Assembly (NCBI RefSeq): GCF_027587175.1
Contig: NZ_JAPCID010000064.1
Span: 1-40,739 of the forward strand
DNA from: Solirubrobacter deserti
GTDB taxonomy: Bacteria > Actinomycetota > Thermoleophilia > Solirubrobacterales > Solirubrobacteraceae
Direction of reading: 5' to 3'
Length of the DNA stretch: 40,739 bases
Shown here: in pieces, positions 22,289 through 29,968 of the stretch
Position numbering within the stretch: the stretch's first letter is position 1
How the letters are laid out: each line of letters opens with the position of its first letter
Notes under the pieces: model-generated
Seen by the model: the letters and a program-made list of their open reading frames with translations, nothing else
Databases searched by the model: none
What the model was told of the DNA's origin: nothing
Position numbers and translations under genes: made by a program

Positions 22289-24265
22289 GTGCCGCACCGC
22301 GCGCTCATCATCGGGAACTGGGAGTACGCGGACCCGACCGGCGTGTACGCCCCGTTGAACGGGCCGCGCCATGACGTGCGGTTGATGCAGGAGGCGCTCG
22401 AGGACCCGAAGTTCGGACTGTGCGAAGAGATTCAGGTCCTCTGCAACGCCACCTGGAACGAGTTGCAGACGTCGATCGCCGAGTTCATCGATCACAACGG
22501 CCCCGACGATCACATGGTCCTCTACTACTCGGGCCACGGCGCGCGAATCGAGGAGGGACGGTTGGCGCTCTGCGGCGTCGACACGCCGAGCCAGCAGGAG
22601 TCCTATCGCGGGTTCGACACCGCGAAGCTGCGTGAGTGGCTGCAGGTCCGCAACCGCGCGCGCTCCACGGTGGTGGTGCTTGACTGCTGCTACGCGGGCG
22701 CGTACAAGAGCGCCACGCTCGAGATCAGCGACTCGCTCGGCGCCGGAACGGGCGTCCTCGCCAGCGGCGGCAACCAGCCCGCCAAGGACTCCCAGGACGT
22801 CAACGAGCCGAGCCCGTTCACAGCGGCGCTCGCCTCGATCCTCCTCGACCCCGAGGTACCCGGCCGTCCCGACGATGGCATGGTCACGCTCGAGACCGTC
22901 TACACGCGGCTGCTCGAGCATCAGCCGCGGCTGGACCCGCTCCCACAGCGCAACGTCAGGAGTCAGGGGTCCCTGCCGCTGGCGAAACGCGAGATCCCGA
23001 GCCGCGTCTCCCGTCCTGAGCTCGTGGACTACGAGGAGCCGAGGATCGACCCCATCACGCTGCGGTTCGACCGTGCCTCCGTCGTCGCTCAATCGAGCGC
23101 CGGCGAGCCGGAATCAATCGATCTGTCGGGACGCGACGACCACCAGTGGTCGGCGGTCCGGCGGATGAGCCAGCTCGCGGACGCGGTCGTGCGTGTGCCT
23201 GACTACGACAGCGACCGGTGGGCTCAGCGAGCGGTCCGGCGCGCCTGGAACTGCGTCGGCAGCACGCTCTTCGAGCGAGCGCTTCCGCCGGGCGTGCAGG
23301 AGCGGATCCGCGCGCTCGACGAGACCGAGGCCAGCCGCAGCCTGTTGAAGCTGCGGCTGCACTTCGGCGACGGTCGGGACGAGAGTGGAATGCAGCGGTA
23401 TCCGTGGGAGTACCTGTATCACCAGCCAGATCCGGGCTACGACGACGACATCCGCCCCGAACCGCAGCCCATGGCGCTGCAGCCGGGGTTGCTGGTGGAG
23501 CGGGTGATCGTCGGGACCCCGCCGTCGGAGATCAAGAGCCCGGTCGCCGTCGGCCTGGTCAACTCGCAACGCGGTCAGCTCGGGGATGCCGCGGGTCGGG
23601 TCGCGGACGGCTTGACGCAGATGGTCGGGCTGAACGTCGTCTTCGACGCGCGCGCGGAGGACGCGCAGTGGGGACGCGTCCTGGATTCCCTCGGCGCGCA
23701 ACGGCCGAAGCTGCTGTTGATGTGCCTGCCCGTCCGACGCCGGCCCGGCGGCGTGGAGGTGGCGTTCTGGCCCGAGCGCGAAGACGCCCCCGACTGGCGG
23801 CGCGTGCAGGACCTGATCGTCCAGTTGCGGCGCCGCAACCTCAAGTTCGACCTGATCTTCTTCAGCGCCTTCGCGGCGCGGCCGTCCACGGACTCCTACC
23901 GCGCCACGAACGAGGTGGCGGGCGAGTTGGCCCGGGCGGGGCTCGGACCGGTCATCTTCGTCTGCCACTCGGCCGCGCACGCCCGGCTCGTGCCCCCGCT
24001 CGGCAAGGACACTTTCACGCTGCTGCTGATGGACGCGGTCACCCAGGGCAAGCGGCTCGACTACGCGGTCTACTACGCCAAGGACCGCGTCGCGAGCCGC
24101 GTGGGCGAGGAGTCGCGCCGAACCTTCGGGGTCCCCGGCTACTACGTGATCGAGGACGCCAACGCGCAGGCCGAGCCCGAGCCGGAGTTCGAGTCCGAGC
24201 CGCGAACCGCTGGTCGCAGGACCGTGGGCCGGGCGGGCCCGCTGCGACGTGAGGTCAAACCGTGA
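22289..24265 (+). CDS. Caspase-like peptidase (C14) fused to a degenerate CHAT-like domain
   Basis: A 658-residue protein starting with GTG. The N-terminal ~230 residues are a caspase/metacaspase domain: first strand HRALIIGNWEYAD, catalytic H83 in VLYYSGHGA, and catalytic C134 in VVVLDCCYAGAY, both present, so proteolysis is expected. After a linker (about 231-300), residues 300-625 resemble a CHAT domain: the entry YPWEYLYHQPDPGYDDD with LQPGLLVERVIVG, and a core around DLIFFSAFAARPS and GLGPVIFVCHSAAHA. The CHAT His is not found, and the usual Ser-Ala-Cys reads SAF (F527 region), so this second domain looks catalytically dead and may bind a partner. An acidic tail follows (EPEPEFESEP). Start six bases after the EACC1-like gene and a GTGA overlap with the next gene show a tight operon. 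Confidence 0.87.
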   Translation: MPHRALIIGNWEYADPTGVYAPLNGPRHDVRLMQEALEDPKFGLCEEIQVLCNATWNELQTSIAEFIDHNGPDDHMVLYYSGHGARIEEGRLALCGVDTPSQQESYRGFDTAKLREWLQVRNRARSTVVVLDCCYAGAYKSATLEISDSLGAGTGVLASGGNQPAKDSQDVNEPSPFTAALASILLDPEVPGRPDDGMVTLETVYTRLLEHQPRLDPLPQRNVRSQGSLPLAKREIPSRVSRPELVDYEEPRIDPITLRFDRASVVAQSSAGEPESIDLSGRDDHQWSAVRRMSQLADAVVRVPDYDSDRWAQRAVRRAWNCVGSTLFERALPPGVQERIRALDETEASRSLLKLRLHFGDGRDESGMQRYPWEYLYHQPDPGYDDDIRPEPQPMALQPGLLVERVIVGTPPSEIKSPVAVGLVNSQRGQLGDAAGRVADGLTQMVGLNVVFDARAEDAQWGRVLDSLGAQRPKLLLMCLPVRRRPGGVEVAFWPEREDAPDWRRVQDLIVQLRRRNLKFDLIFFSAFAARPSTDSYRATNEVAGELARAGLGPVIFVCHSAAHARLVPPLGKDTFTLLLMDAVTQGKRLDYAVYYAKDRVASRVGEESRRTFGVPGYYVIEDANAQAEPEPEFESEPRTAGRRTVGRAGPLRREVKP

Positions 24266-26676
24266 GCGCTCGACTCAGCGTGCGCGCCGCGCGTGTCGAG
24301 CTCGCGCTGGCCCTCGCGGACCAGGAAGGCCGTCTCGACGACGCCATCGCCGAGCTCGGCCGGGCGCTCGAGGACCCCGGCGAGGACACGCTCCGCTGGC
24401 AGGTGCACTGGCACCTCGCGCTGCTGAGCGCGCGCGCGAACCGCCGCCCCGACGCCGCGTTCGGCCAGGCGTTCGCCGCCGCGCTCGCCGCTCCACCGGA
24501 CGAAGCGGAGGAACCGGCCGAGTTTGCGCTCGATCTGCTCCGCGGCGGCAGTGTGCGGCGAGCGGTCACGCAGATCGACGACGCCACGATCGACCGGCTC
24601 GTCGAACGGGCGCTCACGCTGGACGGCGGCTCCGTGCTGCTGATGCTGGCGGGCCACATCCTGATGCTGCGCGGTGACGCCCACAAGGCGGGACGCCTGT
24701 TCGACGCCGCGCCGGACACGGGCGGCACGGCGGATGCGGCCCGCGCGGTCGCGGACGCGCTGACGGCAATTGACGACGGCGGCTTCGACGCCGCGCTCGA
24801 CGCGCTGGCCGGGCTCGACGACGACGTGCCGGGCGTCGCGGCGGCCCGCGCGCTCGCGCTGTACGGCGGCGGACGCTTGGAGGAAGCCCTGGCGTGCACG
24901 CGGCGGGAGGGCGGCATGATCGACACCGCGATGGCTGAGACGGTGATCTGGCTTCGGGTTGCCGTCGCGCACGATCAAGCCACCGACGCGCTCACTCAGG
25001 CCGAACGGTCGGCGAGCGTCGCCGCTCGGCTGGATCCGTCGCAGCCCGAGGCGCTGCTGCTGCGCGCCCAGGTCGAGTTCGAGCTCGGGCGGGACCTCAG
25101 CAGCGCTCGCGACCTGCTCCATCACGCGCTCGACGGCCTCGAAGCCACGCCGGAGCGTTCGCGGTACTGGCGGCTCCAGCAGCACGTCCGAACCGACGGC
25201 CGGTTCCGCTACGTGACGCTCGAGGTGTCAGCGGCCTGCAACCGCACTGACGGGTTGCTCATGCTGAGCCCAGCGGACCTGCCGCTCGCGGACACGTCCG
25301 CGCTCCAGAACGCCGCGGCGGCGGAGCTCGCAGCCGAGGCGCAACGCTCCGTGGATCGCGTCGAGCAGGCGGCTGACCTCTACGAAAGAGCGCAGTTCTT
25401 CGCCTCCGAGAGCGAGGACCTCAGCGGGGCACTGGCTGCTCAGGAGGCCGCGCAGCGGTTGCGGCCCTCCGTGGGCGGGCTGATCCGGCTCGCCGAAGCG
25501 TGGTGGAGCGAATCCTTCAGTGCCCCGGAGACGGCCCTCGACCGGGCCGTCGCCAACGGGCTCGCGGCGTTGGACCGGATCGGGTCCGACGGGCTCCGTG
25601 TGGCCCCAAGTCAGTGCGTCGAGTCGGGGTACATGCGCGGACTGCTGCTCGCGCGGCGTGCCGCGACGGACATCAAGCCGGTGCCGGAGCGATGGGCGCC
25701 GTTGCCGTGGCTGCTGGCGGCGGCGTTGTACGACGCCGGCGATCCGTACCGCGCGGCGCATCTCGCGTGGGGATGCGACACGGCCGCGCTCTCCGGACCC
25801 GCGTGCACGCTCGCGGCGCGCGCGCTCGCCGAGGCCGAAGCCGACCCGTGGCTGCAGGAAACGTACGTGGTCATGCGCATGAACTGGTACGGCGTGCTGG
25901 ACGAGCGCAGCGAGCAGGTGATCGACTCGGTGGGGGACCCCTCCTGGGCGGCGACCGTGCGCGCCGCCGACGCTCTGCACCGTGGCGACCACGCCCGCCT
26001 GCGCGAGCTGCTCGCAGACCAGATGAGCCCGGATTCGCGCTGGGCGCGAGAGCTCGTCGCCCAGTGCACGGCGATTGCCTACGGCATGGAGCGCGCGCGG
26101 CCGTTGTACGAAGCGGTCCTGGAGGAGGCGAGCACCGAGCCCGTCCGGCACCGGATGGCCTCAGATTGTGCGTTGATGCTCGGTGACCCGGCCCGCGCGC
26201 GCCGGCACCTCGCCGCTGCGAGGGAGACGGGCGTGTTGGCACCGCCGGAGCTCCGTCGCGGCGAGGTCATCGTCGACTTGGCCACCGGCGGCCGTGCGCC
26301 CTCGGACGCCGCGGTCCGTGAGGCGTTAGCCACGATCGTCCGGCCGTACATGCATCGCGAGTGGACACGCGGGTGGTTGCCGGCGCTGGCGCTCGCCTAC
26401 GAGTCCGCGCCGCACGCGGCGCGCGCCTTCGAGGCGCTGCGCGGCGAGCTGCTCGCGCGCCCGGAGGCGGGCCCGCCGGTGTCTATGACTGTCGATATCG
26501 ACGTTGGCCGCGAGACGTCCACTGTCCCCGATCTCGACGGGCTTGTCCGCCTCCTCCTCGGGCTCGTCGACGAGGGCGAACCGGCCGCCCATGGCGGACA
26601 GGGCGTGCTGCGTCAGGCGATCGCAGACGCCCCACCCGACCTGCGCCCCGTCCTGGCGGCCGCCCTCCACACCTGA
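24262..26676 (+). CDS. TPR-like helical-repeat protein of the caspase operon
   Basis: An 804-residue, almost entirely alpha-helical soluble protein beginning at the GTG of a GTGA overlap. Repeated helix pairs with alanine-rich packing fit TPR or TPR-like repeats (for example VELALALADQEGRLDDAIAE, AALDALAGLDDDVPGVAAAR, AERSASVAARLDPSQPEALL, ALAAQEAAQRLRPSVGG and CALMLGDPARARRHLAAA). No enzymatic motif or membrane segment is visible. The last ~60 residues (after SMTVDIDVGRETSTVPD) form a separate piece. CHAT and caspase domains are often fused to TPRs; here the TPR part is a separate chain. It could be the scaffold, the regulator or the cleaved target of the caspase; the sequence does not decide. 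TPR assignment is by pattern, not by profile search. Confidence 0.8.
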   Translation: MSARLSVRAARVELALALADQEGRLDDAIAELGRALEDPGEDTLRWQVHWHLALLSARANRRPDAAFGQAFAAALAAPPDEAEEPAEFALDLLRGGSVRRAVTQIDDATIDRLVERALTLDGGSVLLMLAGHILMLRGDAHKAGRLFDAAPDTGGTADAARAVADALTAIDDGGFDAALDALAGLDDDVPGVAAARALALYGGGRLEEALACTRREGGMIDTAMAETVIWLRVAVAHDQATDALTQAERSASVAARLDPSQPEALLLRAQVEFELGRDLSSARDLLHHALDGLEATPERSRYWRLQQHVRTDGRFRYVTLEVSAACNRTDGLLMLSPADLPLADTSALQNAAAAELAAEAQRSVDRVEQAADLYERAQFFASESEDLSGALAAQEAAQRLRPSVGGLIRLAEAWWSESFSAPETALDRAVANGLAALDRIGSDGLRVAPSQCVESGYMRGLLLARRAATDIKPVPERWAPLPWLLAAALYDAGDPYRAAHLAWGCDTAALSGPACTLAARALAEAEADPWLQETYVVMRMNWYGVLDERSEQVIDSVGDPSWAATVRAADALHRGDHARLRELLADQMSPDSRWARELVAQCTAIAYGMERARPLYEAVLEEASTEPVRHRMASDCALMLGDPARARRHLAAARETGVLAPPELRRGEVIVDLATGGRAPSDAAVREALATIVRPYMHREWTRGWLPALALAYESAPHAARAFEALRGELLARPEAGPPVSMTVDIDVGRETSTVPDLDGLVRLLLGLVDEGEPAAHGGQGVLRQAIADAPPDLRPVLAAALHT

Positions 26677-26700
26677 CACGGCGGCGGACGCCCGCTGCAC

Positions 26701-26706
26701 TACGCT
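26701..26706 (+). promoter_or_regulatory. -10-like box TACGCT before agmatine deiminase
   Basis: TACGCT is followed by six bases and the GTG start at 26713, fitting a leaderless transcript and marking a new transcription unit 25 bases after the caspase operon ends. No Shine-Dalgarno sequence is seen before this GTG. Confidence 0.45.
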
Positions 26707-26712
26707 CCGCCG

Positions 26713-27708
26713 GTGCCCGAGTACCGCATGCCGCCCGAGTGGGCGCCCCACCAGCGCACCTGGATGGCGTGGCCGTCGTCCGGCTACACGCTCGGCGAGC
26801 AGCCGGACGAGGCTCGCGCCACGTGGGCGGCGGTCGCGCGCGCGGTCGTCGAGTTCGAGCCGGTGTCGATGGTCGTCGACCCGGATGCGACCGACGAGGC
26901 CGCGCGCTCCCTCGATCCCCGCGTCGAGGTTGTCGAGGCGCCGCTCAACGACGCCTGGATGCGCGACATCGGGCCGACGTTCGTCCTCGACGGCAACGCG
27001 CCGGCCGCGGTCGACTGGGTGTTCAACGGCTGGGGTGGGCAGCAGTGGGCGCAGTGGGACAAGGACGCCAACGTCGCCCGCTTCGTGGCCGAGCAGGCCG
27101 GCGTGCCCGTCGTCAGCTCCCCGCTCGTCAACGAGGGCGGCGGCATCCACGTCGACGGCGAGGGCACCGTGCTCGTCACCCGCACGGTGCAGCTCGATCC
27201 CGGGCGCAATCCGGACTGGGATCAGGCCCGGGTGGAGGCGGAGCTGCGGCGCACGCTCGGGGCCGAGCGCATCATCTGGCTCGAGCGCGGCCTCACGCGC
27301 GACTACGACGAGTTCGGCACGCGCGGCCACGTGGACATCGTCGCGACGTTCTGCGCGCCCGGCACCGTGCTCGCGCACCGCCAGGACGACCCGGAACATC
27401 CCGACCATGACGTCTCGCGCACGATCGTCGAGCTGCTGCGCGAGGCAGGACTGACGGTGGTCGAGGTCCCCGCGCCGCGCGCCACCCACGACGAGCACGG
27501 GCCGGTGGACTACAGCTACATCAACCACTACGTCGTCAACGGCGGCGTGATCCTGTGCGGCTTCGGGGAGCCGGAGGCCGACGCGCGCGCCGCCGCGATC
27601 ATGGCCGACGCCTACCCGGGCCGGCGCGTCGAGCTCGTCGACGCGCGCCCGCTGTTCGCCCGCGGCGGCGGCATCCACTGCATCACGCAACAACAACCGG
27701 CGGCCTAG
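26713..27708 (+). CDS. aguA: Agmatine deiminase / peptidylarginine-deiminase family protein
   Basis: A 331-residue guanidine-modifying enzyme, hydrolysing agmatine to N-carbamoylputrescine and ammonia in known members. Family motifs are all present: N-terminal MPPEWAPHQRTWMAWPSS, NDAWMRDIGPTFV, NEGGGIHVDGEGTVLVT, the catalytic His region FGTRGHVDIVATF, and nucleophile C323 in GGGIHCITQQ. It starts with GTG and is slightly shorter than typical AguA (about 340-370 residues). Its stop codon directly abuts the ATG of the urease gamma/beta gene, so it is the first gene of a three-gene unit with the urease-like subunits. This linkage suggests that the product, or another ureido compound, feeds the urease-like enzyme. 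Another guanidino substrate is possible. Confidence 0.9.
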   Translation: MPEYRMPPEWAPHQRTWMAWPSSGYTLGEQPDEARATWAAVARAVVEFEPVSMVVDPDATDEAARSLDPRVEVVEAPLNDAWMRDIGPTFVLDGNAPAAVDWVFNGWGGQQWAQWDKDANVARFVAEQAGVPVVSSPLVNEGGGIHVDGEGTVLVTRTVQLDPGRNPDWDQARVEAELRRTLGAERIIWLERGLTRDYDEFGTRGHVDIVATFCAPGTVLAHRQDDPEHPDHDVSRTIVELLREAGLTVVEVPAPRATHDEHGPVDYSYINHYVVNGGVILCGFGEPEADARAAAIMADAYPGRRVELVDARPLFARGGGIHCITQQQPAA

Positions 27709-28368
27709 ATGCATCTGCTGCCCAGCGAAGAGAGCCGGTTGCTGCTGTACCTGGCCGCCGAGCTGGCTCGCAAGCGCCGCGCGCGCGGGCTGGAGCTCAC
27801 GCAGGCCGAGGCGGTGGCGCTGATCGCCGACGAGGTGTGCGAGGCCGCGCGCGACGGGCGCTCCTACGCCGACGTCGAGGCGTTCGGCTACACGGTGCTC
27901 GGGCCGGCCGACGTGCTCGACGGCGTGGCCGATGCGATCCCGCGCGTGGAGGTCGAGCCGCTGTTCGAGGACGGGCACCGGCTCGTCGTCTTGCACGACC
28001 CGATCCGCCGCGGCGCGCCGCCGGAGCCCGTGGCGGTGGAGCCGGAGTGGCTGGCGGAGGGCTTGGCGCTCGAGGTCGTCAACGAGGGCGAGGTGCCGGT
28101 CGGCGTCACCTCGCACTTCCACTTCTTCGAGACCAACCGCGTCCTGCGCTTCGACCGCGCCGCCGCCTACGGCCACCGGCTCGCGATCGCCCCCGGCGCC
28201 AAGGTCGTGTTCAACCCGGGCGAGCCGCTCACCGTGCGGCTCGTCCCGATCGCCGGCGCGCGCGTCGTCCGCGGCCACGGCGGCCTGGTGGACGGGCCGC
28301 TGGACGACCCGGGCGCGCGGGACGCGGCGCTCCAGCTCGCGCGGGAACGGGGGTACCGCGGTGCCTGA
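27709..28368 (+). CDS. ureAB: Urease gamma/beta subunit fusion
   Basis: A 219-residue fusion. Residues 1-100 correspond to urease gamma (MHLLPSEESRLLLYLAAELA, ELTQAEAVALIADEVCEAAR and GYTVLGPADVLDGVADAI), and residues about 101-219 to beta (VEVEPLFEDGHRLVVLHDPI, EVVNEGEVPVGVTSHFHFFETN, RFDRAAAYGHRLAIAPG). Gamma and beta are separate in most bacteria and fused in Helicobacter UreA and in some actinobacterial second urease clusters. ATG follows the deiminase stop without a gap, and the stop overlaps the alpha-subunit GTG by eight bases. The fold is well conserved, so an assembled alpha/gamma-beta complex is likely in the cytoplasm. Confidence 0.92.
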   Translation: MHLLPSEESRLLLYLAAELARKRRARGLELTQAEAVALIADEVCEAARDGRSYADVEAFGYTVLGPADVLDGVADAIPRVEVEPLFEDGHRLVVLHDPIRRGAPPEPVAVEPEWLAEGLALEVVNEGEVPVGVTSHFHFFETNRVLRFDRAAAYGHRLAIAPGAKVVFNPGEPLTVRLVPIAGARVVRGHGGLVDGPLDDPGARDAALQLARERGYRGA

Positions 28369-29968
28369 GCGCGTGCGGCTGGCCGACAGCGACCTGTGGC
28401 TCGAGCCCGAGGGCGAGCCGGACGCGATCGTCCCCGGATGGGGCGGCACGATGCGCGACGGGCTGTCCGCGCGCGCCGAGCGCGGCGGGGTGGAGGTCGC
28501 GATCACGGGCGGTCTCGTGATCGACCCCGTGCTTGGGGTGCGGTTCGCCAGCCTGGGCGTGAGCGGGGGCCGGATCGTGAGCGTCGGCCGGGCCGGCAAC
28601 CCGGACACCGAGGACGGCATCGACGTGGTGCTCGACACCGCGACCGCCGTCCACGACGCGAGCGGGCTGATCGTCACGCCCGGCGGCATCGACACGCACG
28701 TGCACTGGCTCTCGCCGCAGGTCGCGAACGCCGCGCTCGCGGGCGGGCTCACGACGCTCGTCATCCAGGACCCCGGCCCGGTCTGGAACCTCGGCTGCAA
28801 CCCACCCGAGCTGCTGCACGCCGCCTGGGCCGCGCTCGACGCCTACCCGCTCAATGCCGCCCTGCTCGTGCGCGGCTCCTCCGCCCGCCAGGACCCGATC
28901 CTGCACTCGCTGCGCGCGGGCGGCGCCGGGCTGAAGATCCACGAGGACGTCGCCGCCGGGCCGGAGCAGATCCGGACGGCGCTCGACGTCTGCGACGCCG
29001 AGGACGTCCAGCTCGCCATCCACACCGACGGGCTCAACGAGGCGCTGTCGGTCGAGGACACCTACCGCGCGTTCGGCGGCCGGACGATCCACGCCTTTCA
29101 CATCGAGGGCTGCGGCGGCGGCCACGCGCCCGACCTGCTCGCGCTCGCGGGCCGCGAGCGCGTGCTCACGTCCTCCACCAACCCGGGGCTGCCGTTCGGC
29201 GCGGGCACCGAGGCCGAGGGCCGCGCGATGGTCGAGGCCGTGCACCTGCTGCAACCGGGCAGGCGCAGCGGCGACCTCGCGATCCTCGACCTGCGCGTCC
29301 GCGCCCGCACGATGGCCGCCGAGGGCGTCCTGCACGACCTCGGCGTCATCCACATGATGTCCTCGGACTCGCAGGGCATGGGCCGTGCGGGCGAGGTCGT
29401 CCGCCGCGCGTTCCAGAACGCGGATTGGATGAAGGTCGTCCGCGGCGGCGAGGGCGCGCACGACAACGCGCGCGTGTTGCGCCACATCGCGAAGGTCACG
29501 ATCAACCCGGCGCTCACGCACGGGCTCGCAGGCCACGTCGGCGCGCTCACCCCGGGCCGGCTCGCGGACGCCGTGCTCTGGCAGCCCACACTGTTCGGCG
29601 TGCGGCCGGAGCTGGTGCTCAAGGCCGGGATGGCCGCGTGGGGCGCGTCCGGCGACGGCAACGCGACCACGATGTTGGCCGAGCCCGTGCGCGTCCAGCC
29701 GCAGGTCGGCGGGATCGGCGGCGCGCCCGCCCGCACCTCGCTCGCGTTCCTGGCCGGCTGCGCGATGGACGCCGAGCTCCCGACCGTCCGCGAGCGCGCC
29801 CGCGTCGAGGGCTGCCGCGACCTGACCGCCGCCGACATGCTCCACAACGACCGCCGCGGCGACGTCCGCGTCGACCCGCGGACGTCCGCGGTCACGCTCG
29901 ACGGCGAGCCGGTCGAGGCGCCGCCGGTCGAGCGCCTCGCCTTCTCCGGCCGCTTCCTGCTCGGCTGA
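28361..29968 (+). CDS. ureC: Divergent urease alpha subunit with altered catalytic flap
   Basis: A 535-residue nickel-amidohydrolase subunit, shorter than typical alpha subunits (about 567-573) because the first ~25 residues are missing. Metal ligands are kept: H113 and H115 (GGIDTHVHW), carbamylated lysine K192 with H194 and D196 (LKIHEDV), H221 (AIHTDGLNE), H247 (AFHIEGCGGGHAPD) and D336 (SSDSQGMGR). The flap that normally reads CHHLD reads VHLLQ (294-298). In an ungapped alignment, Klebsiella C319 and H320 become H295 and L296; a one-residue shift would instead align H295 with the general-acid His. R339 appears replaced by A315. No ureD, E, F or G genes are in the window. The fold and metals fit a urease; the flap suggests altered substrate or rate. 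Confidence 0.88.
   Translation: MPERVRLADSDLWLEPEGEPDAIVPGWGGTMRDGLSARAERGGVEVAITGGLVIDPVLGVRFASLGVSGGRIVSVGRAGNPDTEDGIDVVLDTATAVHDASGLIVTPGGIDTHVHWLSPQVANAALAGGLTTLVIQDPGPVWNLGCNPPELLHAAWAALDAYPLNAALLVRGSSARQDPILHSLRAGGAGLKIHEDVAAGPEQIRTALDVCDAEDVQLAIHTDGLNEALSVEDTYRAFGGRTIHAFHIEGCGGGHAPDLLALAGRERVLTSSTNPGLPFGAGTEAEGRAMVEAVHLLQPGRRSGDLAILDLRVRARTMAAEGVLHDLGVIHMMSSDSQGMGRAGEVVRRAFQNADWMKVVRGGEGAHDNARVLRHIAKVTINPALTHGLAGHVGALTPGRLADAVLWQPTLFGVRPELVLKAGMAAWGASGDGNATTMLAEPVRVQPQVGGIGGAPARTSLAFLAGCAMDAELPTVRERARVEGCRDLTAADMLHNDRRGDVRVDPRTSAVTLDGEPVEAPPVERLAFSGRFLLG

Noticed and set aside
22289-26676. A CRISPR-associated (Craspase-like) identity for the caspase and helical-repeat genes
   Set aside because: No repeats, Cas7/Cas11-like or gRAMP gene lies in the window, and TPR and CHAT are on separate chains with the CHAT part inactive.
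28361-29968. The urease alpha subunit as a pseudogene because of the altered flap
   Set aside because: All metal ligands, the carbamylated Lys and overall length are kept and the frame is coupled to its partner; this is divergence rather than decay.
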